DNA of 8,229 nt, taken from contig VGNW01000092.1 in the NCBI GenBank assembly GCA_016865955.1, forward strand, positions 1-8,229, read 5' to 3'. The translations under genes were made by a program, and so were the position numbers. Source of the DNA: Chloroflexota bacterium (GTDB lineage Bacteria > Chloroflexota > Dehalococcoidia > SZUA-161). Below, piece by piece: positions 1-5,912 of the stretch (position 1 is its first letter; each line of letters starts with the position of its first letter). Below the pieces are notes generated by a model. That model had not been told where the DNA came from, searched no databases, and saw only the letters and a list, made by a program, of their open reading frames with translations.

Positions 1-100
1 AAACGGTCTTGAGCCCATTCTACCTGGTCATACTGGTCTAAAGGGGAGGGTATATCGAATAACATATCTCTTTCCTTGACAAACGCAGCGCTTTCATACA

Positions 101-220
101 TGCGAGGCGTCCTTCCCGTTCGGGAAGGACGCCGTGGCAATCTCTACATGTCCCTGTTCGTACGAGTGCGATGAGATTGCTTCGCCTCCTTCCCCTCGAG
201 AAGGATGTACTCGCAATGAC
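101..220. repeat. Bipartite palindromic intergenic repeat (REP/MITE-like)
   Basis: The outer ends are inverted (TGCGAG at 101-106, CTCGCA at 210-215), and a second inverted pair lies inside (GCAATCTC at 137-144, GAGATTGC at 173-180). Each half contains its own hairpin. The left one is a perfect 13-bp stem, 106-118 with 121-133, closed by TT. The right one is TCCTTC at 187-192 with GAAGGA at 200-205. The form resembles short dispersed palindromes of the type starting GTCATTGCGAG seen in many environmental genomes (from memory, not searched). It lies just past the AOR stop, so the strong 13-bp hairpin could end or stabilise the minus-strand transcript, but no T-run follows. The rest of 1-237 shows no gene. 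Confidence 0.75.
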
Positions 221-237
221 ATAGCATATTAGCCCGG

Positions 238-2088
238 CTATTTGCGGAACCTGGCGATGTCTTTATCCACGTCCACGATACCGAGCCTGACCAGCGTACT
301 CTTGGTCGGGATGCCGTTTTTATCCCAGCCCCGCAGCCCGTAATACTGGTCGATGATTTTGTCCGGCGTCCTTATCATCTCGCCATCGCGGACGCCGCCA
401 ATCAAATGCTCAGTGAGAAACCTTCCGGGCAGCCTGTCGTCCTTCCTGCTGAATCCATCGCGCACATTAAAGCAGCGCTCCAGATTATAGACCTTCTCCC
501 CCACAAAGAATTGATAGTCCACATCGGCGAACTTGTCTACACCCGTGGCTGCTGCCAGCATCCTCCCTATCAGGTCATGGTCGTACAACTGCAAATGGTG
601 GCTGGGGAAGATGCAGGCTACGGACAATTCCAGCGCTGCTGTGGAATCGTGGTTCCACTTTATCACATCGCCCTGCCCCTCGTCTTGCGTCGGTTCGATA
701 AGCCGCGGCTTGGGATCGCCTATCTCCTGCTGAGGCCAGCCAAAGTTGTGATTCGCCCCCATATTGCTCAATGCCCAGTTCATGCCCATAGCTTTGCGAG
801 CGCGCGGGTCGTAGCCAGGCGTCTCCAGCCCCTTGACGTGCATGGCATACTGCTCCGCACCTTTGCCGATGTGCTCGGCAGCCCGTTTCACGCCCTCGGC
901 AAGTATATCGCCCAGCCCCTCACGGCGGGCGATTTTCTCCACCAGCTTAATCATCGGCTCGGGGTCTCCGTATTTGAGCACCAAGCCATCCGTATCTTTC
1001 TTGGTCAGGATGCCCTTCTCGAAAAGCTCGTAGGCAAAGCCGATGCTGTTGCCGGTGCTTATCACGTCCAGACCCTGCTCGGCGCAGATGTGATTGCAGA
1101 CCAGCGTCGCATTGGTGTCGGTGCATCCGGTAGGTCCGCTGAAAACCCAGGCACCTTCGAACTGCGGCCCCTCCACTGTAAGACCCTTATAGGGGCCGTC
1201 GGGCACCCTCCTGATTTTGCCGCATTTGAGCGAACACGCATAACAGCCGACGTGGTCTACGGTAATTTTGGAGTAGGGCCACATTCCGATGTTCTCAGGC
1301 CAGTTCGCCAGCTCGCCGTAACGCCAGTTCTTCATGGGAATGGAGCCGTAAACGGGATAAAAGTAGTCCAGCCCCTGCACAGTGCCGTATTCCTTGAACA
1401 CATCGTAGCCCAGGCCCGCCTTCATGGCTTTCACCTGTTCCTGCACCAGCTTTTTGAACTCTGCAGGACAGGCGATGTCTTCCCTGCGTTCGGCTACTAT
1501 TACCACAGCCTTGAGGTTCTTGGACGCCATCACAGTCCCCGTGCCGCCGCGACCCGCGGCGCGCTCGCCGCTGATTATCGGTCCGAAGCGCACCAGCTTC
1601 TCCGCCGCCGGTCCCACACAGACCATGCGCGCCTTTACCCCGTGCTTCTTCTTCAGATATGCCTGGGCTTCGCTTGTAGTCTTACCCCAGATGGGAGCGG
1701 CATCGAGGATTTCATACTTGCCGTCCTTGATAAAGATGTAGGAGGGTTTGGCGGCTTTGCCCTCGATAATCAGCAGCTCAAAGCCCGCCCATTTCAGCCA
1801 GGCTCCGAAATCGCCTCCGCCGACGCTGCGGGTGTAGGTGTTACTGAGAGGGCTTTTGGTGACAGCTATCCATTTGGAGAAAGCCTGTGCACTCGTCCCC
1901 GCCATCGCTCCCACTGTGAGGTACAGCTTGTTATCCGGGCCGAGGGGGTCTATATTTGGCTTGACCTCATCGTAGAGATATCTGGCGCAGAAGCCGCGCG
2001 CTCCTACGAAGTCGTTTTGTATCTTTGGGGGGATATCCTCTTCTTTCGACTTGCCGCTGGAGAGATTGACCCGCAACAGACTGCGCAT
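238..2088 (-). CDS. aor: Aldehyde:ferredoxin oxidoreductase family protein (tungstopterin enzyme)
   Basis: This is a 616-aa full-length AOR-family enzyme. The family oxidises aldehydes to carboxylates with ferredoxin, using a bis-pterin tungsten (or molybdenum) centre and one [4Fe-4S] cluster in the cytoplasm. The cluster ligands are visible as C282-x2-C285-x3-C289 in GCYACSLKCG, with C492 (VACIFPSHH) as the likely fourth; this matches the spacing known in Pyrococcus AOR. Pterin-contact stretches include GRGGTGTVMASKNLKA (179-194) and DPRARKAMG (427-435). GANHN puts H447 where AOR has its active-site histidine. The C-terminal block LERCFNVRDGFSR...DRLPGRF (537-557) is also typical. The ATG at 2088 follows AAAGGAG (2095-2101) by 6 nt. 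There is no export signal. It lies 59 nt downstream of the carbonic-anhydrase-like gene and is probably in one transcript with it. The physiological aldehyde cannot be told from sequence. Confidence 0.95.
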   Translation of the reverse strand: MRSLLRVNLSSGKSKEEDIPPKIQNDFVGARGFCARYLYDEVKPNIDPLGPDNKLYLTVGAMAGTSAQAFSKWIAVTKSPLSNTYTRSVGGGDFGAWLKWAGFELLIIEGKAAKPSYIFIKDGKYEILDAAPIWGKTTSEAQAYLKKKHGVKARMVCVGPAAEKLVRFGPIISGERAAGRGGTGTVMASKNLKAVVIVAERREDIACPAEFKKLVQEQVKAMKAGLGYDVFKEYGTVQGLDYFYPVYGSIPMKNWRYGELANWPENIGMWPYSKITVDHVGCYACSLKCGKIRRVPDGPYKGLTVEGPQFEGAWVFSGPTGCTDTNATLVCNHICAEQGLDVISTGNSIGFAYELFEKGILTKKDTDGLVLKYGDPEPMIKLVEKIARREGLGDILAEGVKRAAEHIGKGAEQYAMHVKGLETPGYDPRARKAMGMNWALSNMGANHNFGWPQQEIGDPKPRLIEPTQDEGQGDVIKWNHDSTAALELSVACIFPSHHLQLYDHDLIGRMLAAATGVDKFADVDYQFFVGEKVYNLERCFNVRDGFSRKDDRLPGRFLTEHLIGGVRDGEMIRTPDKIIDQYYGLRGWDKNGIPTKSTLVRLGIVDVDKDIARFRK

Positions 2089-2147
2089 CGCCTGCTCCTT
2101 TCGCCCGCCGCGAAAATTATGCCCCGACCCCGACCGCCCGTCAATGG

Positions 2148-2534
2148 CTAAGGTTTAACCTCGCTGACCTTCCAGTTCTCGTCCACCCACAGGCCGATAA
2201 TATCGGCATTAAAGCCCCAGGACTTCACGGTTTTCATGGCGTTTCGTACGTGTATAAAGTGGGTATCCTTGTCCACGGGGTTGCCCGCGCAGTCGTGATG
2301 TCCCACTATTGCGATGTTCTTGGAGCCGTGCTTGCCCGTTGAAATTGCCACCCTGCGTTTTATGGATTCGACTGCGGCAAGGTCTTTATTGGATGCCAGT
2401 ATGCCGTTGGGCCCCGGCTCGGTAATTGTGTCCACATAGTCCACCCTGTACTTCTTCTTCATGTATTCGTTCACCGGCAACTGAGTCCTTCCGTCCATGC
2501 AGTTTATAGCCGTGGCAAACTTCTTCTCGCTCAT
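2148..2534 (-). CDS. Small beta-carbonic-anhydrase-like protein
   Basis: This 128-aa protein has the zinc-site signature of beta-type carbonic anhydrases. C12-x-D14-x-R16 (NCMDGR) supplies one zinc ligand and the Asp-Arg pair, and H79-x2-C82 (GHHDCAGN) supplies the other two. Beta-CAs interconvert CO2 and bicarbonate. The protein is much shorter than canonical beta-CAs (about 200 aa) and lacks their N-terminal helices, so it fits the putative carbonic-anhydrase-like subgroup better; catalysis is not assured. I place the start at 2534, not at the in-frame ATG at 2540, because the SD sequence AGGGGGAG (2541-2548) abuts the upstream ATG but lies 6 nt from the downstream one. AOR follows after 59 nt. 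The pairing suggests a job near carboxylate/CO2 chemistry, but this is inference. Confidence 0.75.
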   Translation of the reverse strand: MSEKKFATAINCMDGRTQLPVNEYMKKKYRVDYVDTITEPGPNGILASNKDLAAVESIKRRVAISTGKHGSKNIAIVGHHDCAGNPVDKDTHFIHVRNAMKTVKSWGFNADIIGLWVDENWKVSEVKP

Positions 2535-2540
2535 AAACAT

Positions 2541-2548
2541 CTCCCCCT
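2541..2548 (-). promoter_or_regulatory. Ribosome binding site that decides the start of the carbonic-anhydrase-like gene
   Basis: On the minus strand AGGGGGAG runs directly into ATG TTT ATG. The first ATG (2540) has zero spacing and the second (2534) has 6 nt, which favours the second as the true start. Confidence 0.6.
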
Positions 2549-2569
2549 TATCTTCACGATTGTTTAATA

Positions 2570-2845
2570 TCAGCAGCTTCTGTAGGTAGCCTCAGTACGA
2601 CGTGACACATGCGATATAAGAACCAGTTTCTCTTTGTCATAAACCTCGTAAACCACCCGATAGGCGCCCACCCGTATTCTGTAAGCCCTCTCAGTACCCT
2701 CGATTTTCCTTACCTTGTGAGGACGCGGATTGTCAGCCAGACCGCTTATGGCGTTCCTCGATCTCTCAAAGCCGGGACGTTGTATCCGTTCGCCCAGCTC
2801 ATTCAAATTGCGGTCAGCGGTGGGCGATACCTCAATCCTGTACAC
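2570..2845 (-). CDS. RelE/ParE-family toxin of a type II toxin-antitoxin pair
   Basis: This 91-aa protein is the usual size for a RelE/ParE-fold toxin. The N-terminus YRIEVSPTADRNLNEL, the mid block NPRPHKVRKIEG (39-50), the core strands YRIRVGAYRVVYEV (55-68) and the tail HVSRRTEATYR (79-89) follow the family order. R63, R82/R83 and Y88 sit where RelE-type mRNA interferases carry catalytic basic and tyrosine residues, so ribosome-dependent mRNA cleavage is more likely than gyrase poisoning; this is inferred from residues only. It begins with GTG whose G overlaps the last base of the antitoxin TAG (sequence TAGTG), so translation is coupled to the antitoxin. The order antitoxin then toxin is the usual one. 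The carbonic-anhydrase-like gene starts 35 nt after its stop. Confidence 0.88.
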   Translation of the reverse strand: MYRIEVSPTADRNLNELGERIQRPGFERSRNAISGLADNPRPHKVRKIEGTERAYRIRVGAYRVVYEVYDKEKLVLISHVSRRTEATYRSC

Positions 2846-3114
2846 TATATGCGCTTAGCCTTCCCTTCTCGCCTGCTCACCGCTGCATTCAGTTCTTTCT
2901 CTACTTCAGACCAGGGGCGCCCACCCGCCTCTTTCCACTCGCCGCGTGCCTCCTCGATTACGGGGAGAAGCTCAGCATCCTCACGGCTCTCCAGCCACTC
3001 TTTTACCGCCTCTGCAATGATATAGCTTGCAGGCTTGTTACGTATGGCAGCCTCGACCTTCAAGTTTGTGTAGAGGGCATCATCGTGAAAAACCACGGTC
3101 ATTCTTTTGGACAT
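2845..3114 (-). CDS. Ribbon-helix-helix (CopG-like) antitoxin
   Basis: This 89-aa protein has an N-terminal ribbon-helix-helix layout. A strand (MTVVFHD, about 5-11) is followed by helix A (ALYTNLKVEAAIRN) and helix B (ASYIIAEAVKEWLESRE). A charged C-terminal half, about 47-89, is expected to wrap the toxin. RHH antitoxins bind palindromic DNA as dimers and repress their own promoter. A matching AGGCGTA/TACGCCT operator lies 36 nt upstream of this start. Translation could begin at ATG 3114 or the adjacent GTG 3117, since neither has a well-spaced SD; GGAAAGG is about 14 nt away. The stop overlaps the toxin start by one base. Confidence 0.85.
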   Translation of the reverse strand: MSKRMTVVFHDDALYTNLKVEAAIRNKPASYIIAEAVKEWLESREDAELLPVIEEARGEWKEAGGRPWSEVEKELNAAVSRREGKAKRI

Positions 3115-3149
3115 CACTACATCACGCGCCTTTCCGTCATAAATGCATA

Positions 3150-3192
3150 CAGGCGTACATACGCCTGCCTGGCATTCTAACCTTATACGCCT
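3150..3192. promoter_or_regulatory. Predicted operator for the RHH antitoxin
   Basis: CAGGCGTACATACGCCTG (3150-3167) is an 18-nt inverted repeat with 8-bp arms and a 2-nt centre. A third half-site, TACGCCT, occurs at 3186-3192, exactly 26 nt from the copy at 3160-3166. The half-site lies in the spacer of the toxin-antitoxin promoter and the palindrome lies at its expected transcription start, the classic layout for autorepression. That the antitoxin is the binder is inferred. Confidence 0.65.
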
Positions 3193-3202
3193 TCACTGTC
3201 AA
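3174..3202 (-). promoter_or_regulatory. Sigma70-like promoter of the toxin-antitoxin operon
   Basis: Read on the minus strand, TTGACA (3202-3197) and TAGAAT (3179-3174) are separated by exactly 17 bp. Transcription would start near 3167, inside the operator palindrome and about 53 nt before the antitoxin ATG. It may also feed the carbonic-anhydrase-like and AOR genes by read-through. Confidence 0.75.
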
Positions 3203-3223
3203 TCGCCCTGCGACATTTTCCTC

Positions 3224-3253
3224 TTGACAGAATAAGAACATGTGTTCTACTAT
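3224..3253 (+). promoter_or_regulatory. Sigma70-like promoter of the capsid gene cluster
   Basis: A perfect TTGACA (3224-3229), an 18-bp spacer and TACTAT (3248-3253) make a strong promoter. Transcription would start near 3260, leaving a leader of about 30 nt before the scaffold-like gene at 3290. It is back to back with the toxin-antitoxin promoter, with 21 bp between the two -35 boxes. Confidence 0.78.
3235..3248. promoter_or_regulatory. LexA/DinR-type SOS box inside the capsid promoter
   Basis: AGAACATGTGTTCT is a perfect inverted repeat, AGAAC-N4-GTTCT. It fits the GAAC-N4-GTTC core recognised by Gram-positive (Bacillus DinR-type) LexA. It fills the 3' part of the -35/-10 spacer and touches the first base of the -10 box, so a bound repressor would block RNA polymerase. 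LexA specificity differs among Chloroflexota, so assignment to LexA is inference; the site itself is plain. Confidence 0.65.
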
Positions 3254-3289
3254 GGCGCTGCCCTATTTGTTTAATGGAAGGAGGTGAAG

Positions 3290-3679
3290 ATGGCGGAGGA
3301 AACCAGAGACACGGAAAACAAGATGACCGGTGATGAGTTGCAGGCAAAAATAGTCCAGCTTGAACAAGCTGTCGCTGCCAGGGATAACGAGCTGTACACT
3401 CTGAAGAGCTCTCTGTCAGGCGCGGTAACGAAGTATCGCGCCGCTGTGCTCGCCGGTATGCCCGATGTGCCCGAGGACCTGGTCAAAGGCACAACCATCG
3501 ATGAGATAGACTCCTCGCTGGAAACGGCGCGGGGCATCATCGCGAAGGTCAGGCAGCAGCTCGAATCGGAGTCTGAGGCAAAGCGAGTGCCTGCCGGAGC
3601 ACCGCCGCGCACGCCGCAAGACCTGTCGGCACTCACCCCGGCGGAGAAAATCGCCTATGCCTTAGCGAAACAAGCTTGA
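3290..3679 (+). CDS. Probable capsid scaffolding protein (coiled coil)
   Basis: This is a 129-aa, highly charged protein encoded directly before the major capsid gene. It has a helix with coiled-coil character (about 13-43, DELQAKIVQLEQAVAARDNE) and a second amphipathic helix (about 70-95). A proline-rich linker (PAGAPPRTPQ, 101-110) leads to a short C-terminal helix (LTPAEKIAYALAKQA). Small helical proteins in this position usually scaffold procapsid assembly, with the terminal helix touching the capsid protein; no specific family motif is recognised. Translation starts at ATG 3290, 5 nt after a near-perfect AAGGAGG (3278-3284); an in-frame GTG at 3284 lies inside that SD and is unlikely. 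It is the first gene after the SOS-box promoter. An alternative is a minor head or decoration protein. Confidence 0.6.
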   Translation: MAEETRDTENKMTGDELQAKIVQLEQAVAARDNELYTLKSSLSGAVTKYRAAVLAGMPDVPEDLVKGTTIDEIDSSLETARGIIAKVRQQLESESEAKRVPAGAPPRTPQDLSALTPAEKIAYALAKQA

Positions 3680-3683
3680 GTAA

Positions 3684-3744
3684 ACCGTTCGTGGTGAGCT
3701 TGTCGAACCATGAACGGCCCTTCGACAGGCTCAGGGCGAACGGT
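3684..3744. repeat. Inverted repeat with ACCGTTCG/CGAACGGT ends
   Basis: ACCGTTCG (3684-3691) pairs perfectly with CGAACGGT (3737-3744). An inner arm TGAGCTTGTCGAA (3695-3707) pairs with TTCGACAGGCTCA (3721-3733) with a single mismatch, leaving a 13-nt loop. This looks like a dispersed repeat familiar from environmental genomes (from memory), inserted between scaffold and capsid genes. Confidence 0.8.
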
Positions 3745-3749
3745 AATTT

Positions 3750-3778
3750 CCCCTATAGGGGCGAGGTCCCCTCGCCCG
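3750..3778. repeat. REP-like palindrome, TAGGGGC family copy A
   Basis: CCCCTATAGGGG (3750-3761) overlaps a hairpin of GGGCGAGG (3759-3766) with CCTCGCCC (3770-3777) and a 3-nt loop. It shares the AGGGGCG flank and overall form with the copies at 4751 and 6104 but differs in stem bases. It ends about 17 nt before the capsid gene's SD. Confidence 0.7.
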
Positions 3779-3808
3779 AGCTAACAAACAAAAAAAGGAG
3801 AAAAACGA

Positions 3809-4699
3809 ATGGCATTGACCTTAGCAGAAGCAGCCAAGCTTTCCAACGACGTCCTGCTTCAGGGCGTCATCGAGACCATTATCTACGATAGCCCGGTGCT
3901 CCAGGTGCTGCCCTTCATCGAAATCGTGGGCAACGGACTCACCTATAATCAGGAGAGCCAGGCTCCCACCGTAGCCTTCTACGATGTCGGCGACACCTGG
4001 GCGGAGTCCACACCCACCTTCACCCAGCAGACCGCCACGCTCAAGATTCTGGGCGGCGACGCCGATGTGGACAACTTCCTGTCCAAGACCCGCAGCAATA
4101 TCCAGGACCTCGAGGCTGCCATAGTGCAGCTCAAGTCCAAGGCGGTGCAGCAGAAGTTCGACGACTCGTTCATCAATGGCGATACGTCATCCGATGCCAA
4201 GGCGTTCAACGGCATCGACAAGCTGTGCGCCTCGGGACAGACGCTCACCATGGGACAGGACGGCGGCACGCTCACCCTGGAGAAGCTCGACGAGCTGGTC
4301 GATAAGATAAAGGGCGGCAAGCCGGGCATGCTGCTCATGAGCAAACGCAGCCGGCGCAAGCTCACCGCGCTGAGCCGGGGCTCGGGCAGCGGCATCATGG
4401 AATTCGACCGCAATCAGTTCGGTCAGATGGTGCAGTACTACAGCGGCATCCCCATCGGCGTCAACGACTGGATTTCCGATGCCAAGACCGTGGGCGTGTC
4501 CACCGACTGCTCCACCATCTACGCTGTTTGTTTCGGCGAGGGAGCCGTAGCGGGCTTAACCGCACCCGGCGGTTTACAGGTGGAACGCGTAGGCAGCCTG
4601 GAGACCAAGGATGCCAGCAGGACCAGGGTCAAATGGTATGTCTCTCTGGCGCTGTTCAACACCCTGAGGCTGGCAAAGCTCATCGGCGTCCGCAATTAG
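3809..4699 (+). CDS. HK97-fold phage major capsid protein
   Basis: This 296-aa protein has the order of a compact HK97-type capsid protein. An N-arm (LAEAAKLSNDVLLQGVIETI) leads to an extended E-loop region, about 49-80. The P-domain spine helix follows (about 96-118, SNIQDLEAAIVQLKSKAVQQK), ending in FINGD at 121-125 and FNGI at 133-136. The A-domain contains KPGMLLMSKRSRRKL (171-185) and YYSGIPIGVNDW (210-221). The length is that of a mature subunit, without an N-terminal delta (scaffold) domain or fused protease, which fits a separate scaffold gene just upstream. The ATG follows AAGGAG (3795-3800) by 8 nt. Encapsulin is an alternative for this fold, but the scaffold and head-tail neighbours favour a virion capsid. 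Confidence 0.88.
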   Translation: MALTLAEAAKLSNDVLLQGVIETIIYDSPVLQVLPFIEIVGNGLTYNQESQAPTVAFYDVGDTWAESTPTFTQQTATLKILGGDADVDNFLSKTRSNIQDLEAAIVQLKSKAVQQKFDDSFINGDTSSDAKAFNGIDKLCASGQTLTMGQDGGTLTLEKLDELVDKIKGGKPGMLLMSKRSRRKLTALSRGSGSGIMEFDRNQFGQMVQYYSGIPIGVNDWISDAKTVGVSTDCSTIYAVCFGEGAVAGLTAPGGLQVERVGSLETKDASRTRVKWYVSLALFNTLRLAKLIGVRN

Positions 4700-4711
4700 T
4701 AATTATTGAAT

Positions 4712-4739
4712 GTAGGGGCATAGCGCGCTATGCCCCTAC
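4712..4739. repeat. Perfect 28-nt palindrome, TAGGGGC family copy D
   Basis: GTAGGGGCATAGCG (4712-4725) is followed directly by its exact reverse complement (4726-4739). It lies 12 nt after the capsid stop. It could act as a hairpin that dampens read-through or protects the capsid mRNA 3' end, but no T-run follows. Confidence 0.8.
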
Positions 4740-4750
4740 GAAATCCCCCC

Positions 4751-4774
4751 GTAGGGGCGCGGTTTCCGCGCCCG
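4751..4774. repeat. REP-like palindrome, TAGGGGC family copy B
   Basis: GTAGGGGCGCGG leads into a hairpin of GGGCGCGG (4755-4762) with CCGCGCCC (4766-4773) and a TTT loop. It has the same architecture as copy A, with both sides of the stem changed together (GAGG/CCTC to GCGG/CCGC). Confidence 0.75.
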
Positions 4775-4797
4775 AAACTGACCGCTCACAAATAAAT

Positions 4798-4854
4798 GGG
4801 TAGCAGGGAGCACCTGCTCCCTGCAAAGGATGGAGCGGGTGCTCCAACCTACCC
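4798..4854. repeat. Two-hairpin repeat with GGGTAG/CTACCC ends
   Basis: The ends GGGTAG (4798-4803) and CTACCC (4849-4854) are inverted. They enclose a perfect 10-bp hairpin (GCAGGGAGCA at 4803-4812, TGCTCCCTGC at 4815-4824) and a 5-bp one (GGAGC at 4832-4836, GCTCC at 4841-4845). The predicted fold is a three-way junction ending just before the SD of the adaptor gene. Confidence 0.72.
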
Positions 4855-4874
4855 TGATGCTAAAGGAGCCAACC

Positions 4875-5474
4875 ATGAACCTTGCCGATATGAGAGCCAG
4901 AATCCGCAAAGACCTCCGCGACGAGGACTCCCAGAACTACCGCTGGACGGACGATGAGCTGAACCGGCATATCGACCGCGCCGTGCGCGAACTGAGCCTG
5001 TCGTGCCCACTCGAAACAAAGGCAACCCTCACCACAACCGCAGGCAGCCGCGACCTATCCCTGTCCTCACTCAGCGGCGTGGTGGAAATCGAGGCTGTAG
5101 AGTATCCCGCGGGCAACTACCCGCCCTCGTATGTCCGCTTCAGTGCATGGTCGGATACACTGACCCTGCTTATCGATTCCCTGCCCGGCGACGGCGAGGA
5201 TGTGTATGTCTACTATGGCAAGCTGCATACGCTGGACGCCGGTAGCTCCACCGTCCCCGCTAGACTCGAAGACCTCGTTGCCACCGGCGCTGCGGGCTAT
5301 GCCGCCATCGAGTGGGCCAGCTTCGCCACCAACCGCGTCAATGTTGGAGGCTTGGACGTCTGGCGCAGCTACCTGACCTGGGGACAGGACAGGCTCGCCC
5401 AGTTCCTCAAAGGACTGGCAAAACACAGCAAAAAGAACGCCGTGCGGGCACGCAAACTATATACACCGGTTTGA
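4875..5474 (+). CDS. Probable phage head-tail adaptor (connector) protein
   Basis: This 199-aa protein starts with MNLADMRARIRKDL and continues through a helical N-terminus containing YRWTDDELNRHIDRAVREL (22-40), a pattern shared with phage adaptor proteins that sit under the portal (SU10-like/gp6-like groups). The middle, about 48-120, is beta-rich (ATLTTTAGSRDLSL...VYVYYGKLH). The C-terminal third is helical again (EDLVATGAAGYAAIEWA, then WGQDRLAQFLKGLAKHSKKN) and ends basic. Such proteins join portal to tail. I chose ATG 4875 because AAAGGAG (4862-4868) sits 6 nt away; the longer frame from 4830 begins inside a repeat and has no SD. The stop is followed after 2 nt by the next start. No portal gene is in the window. 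Confidence 0.68.
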   Translation: MNLADMRARIRKDLRDEDSQNYRWTDDELNRHIDRAVRELSLSCPLETKATLTTTAGSRDLSLSSLSGVVEIEAVEYPAGNYPPSYVRFSAWSDTLTLLIDSLPGDGEDVYVYYGKLHTLDAGSSTVPARLEDLVATGAAGYAAIEWASFATNRVNVGGLDVWRSYLTWGQDRLAQFLKGLAKHSKKNAVRARKLYTPV

Positions 5475-5476
5475 AA

Positions 5477-5701
5477 ATGAGTAACTCTCTGTATCGCGCT
5501 TTGCTTCACGCTGTCCTGGGCGGCTTCGCCGCCTGGGCAGCGCACGTATGGATTTACGGGCTGGTCATAATCGTCTGTTTCCTGGCTTATGAACTGAGCG
5601 AGGACTGGCGCATCAAAGACCACGCTTATATCGATATCCGCGGCTTCCTCGCCGGCTTCGTTCTGGGCATCGTCGTGATTGAACTGGTGAGGTTGTTCTG
5701 A
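5477..5701 (+). CDS. Small two-span membrane protein, holin-like
   Basis: This 74-aa protein has two likely membrane segments, about 14-38 (LGGFAAWAAHVWIYGLVIIVCFLA) and 56-72 (GFLAGFVLGIVVIELVR). They are separated by an acidic/basic loop (ELSEDWRIKDHAYIDI). It starts 2 nt after the adaptor stop (TGAAAATG), has no clear SD of its own and is probably translated by coupling. Its stop overlaps the next ATG. Size, topology and position in a phage cluster suggest a holin or other virion membrane protein; no family is recognised. Confidence 0.6.
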   Translation: MSNSLYRALLHAVLGGFAAWAAHVWIYGLVIIVCFLAYELSEDWRIKDHAYIDIRGFLAGFVLGIVVIELVRLF

Positions 5702-5901
5702 TGGGCTGGACATCTTTTAACGACAGGCTGGCGCTGATAACGGTACTGGTCATCGTGATACTGTGGCTGGCGCACCGCTGGATAAACCTGCCCAGCGAGG
5801 TTATCGGCGCCACCATTTTGCAGTTCGGCCTCATCATGCAGCATTATTACCGCAAGACGTCACGCCGGCTATCGCGTAAACGCAAAAAGGGCAGTTCATA
5901 A
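5701..5901 (+). CDS. Small membrane protein with basic tail, holin-like
   Basis: This 66-aa protein has a first membrane segment at about 10-28 (LALITVLVIVILWLAHRWI) and a second, weaker one at about 33-48 (EVIGATILQFGLIMQH). A strongly basic tail follows (RKTSRRLSRKRKK, 51-63). The ATG shares its A with the TGA of the preceding gene, and GGTGAGG (5686-5692) gives an SD at 8 nt. Two small membrane proteins in tandem with a charged tail resemble holin/antiholin pairs, yet no lysin is beside them. The function is not established by sequence. Confidence 0.6.
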   Translation: MGWTSFNDRLALITVLVIVILWLAHRWINLPSEVIGATILQFGLIMQHYYRKTSRRLSRKRKKGSS

Positions 5902-5912
5902 ACAATGCTATC

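Noticed and set aside
76..104. TTGACA at 76-81 as a plus-strand promoter
   Set aside because: No acceptable -10 box lies 16-18 bp downstream and no plus-strand gene follows before 3290.
406..2151. Long open frame (581 aa) on the plus strand
   Set aside because: It runs antisense to the AOR gene, whose motifs, SD and length are unambiguous. The translated product has low-complexity His/Leu/Arg-rich composition and no recognisable domain, typical of a GC-rich shadow frame.
3676..3891. 71-aa frame between scaffold and capsid genes
   Set aside because: Most of it is translation of the dispersed inverted repeat (peptide of the form VVSLSNHERPFDRLRANG), then it overlaps the capsid gene in another frame.
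3809..4699. Encapsulin nanocompartment shell
   Set aside because: The HK97 fold would allow it, but an upstream scaffold-like gene, a downstream head-tail adaptor and a tail protein fit a virion, and no cargo protein with a loading peptide is adjacent.
4712..4774. Rho-independent terminator after the capsid gene
   Set aside because: The hairpins are strong but no T-run follows any of them, and family resemblance to other repeats explains them better. Partial attenuation remains possible.
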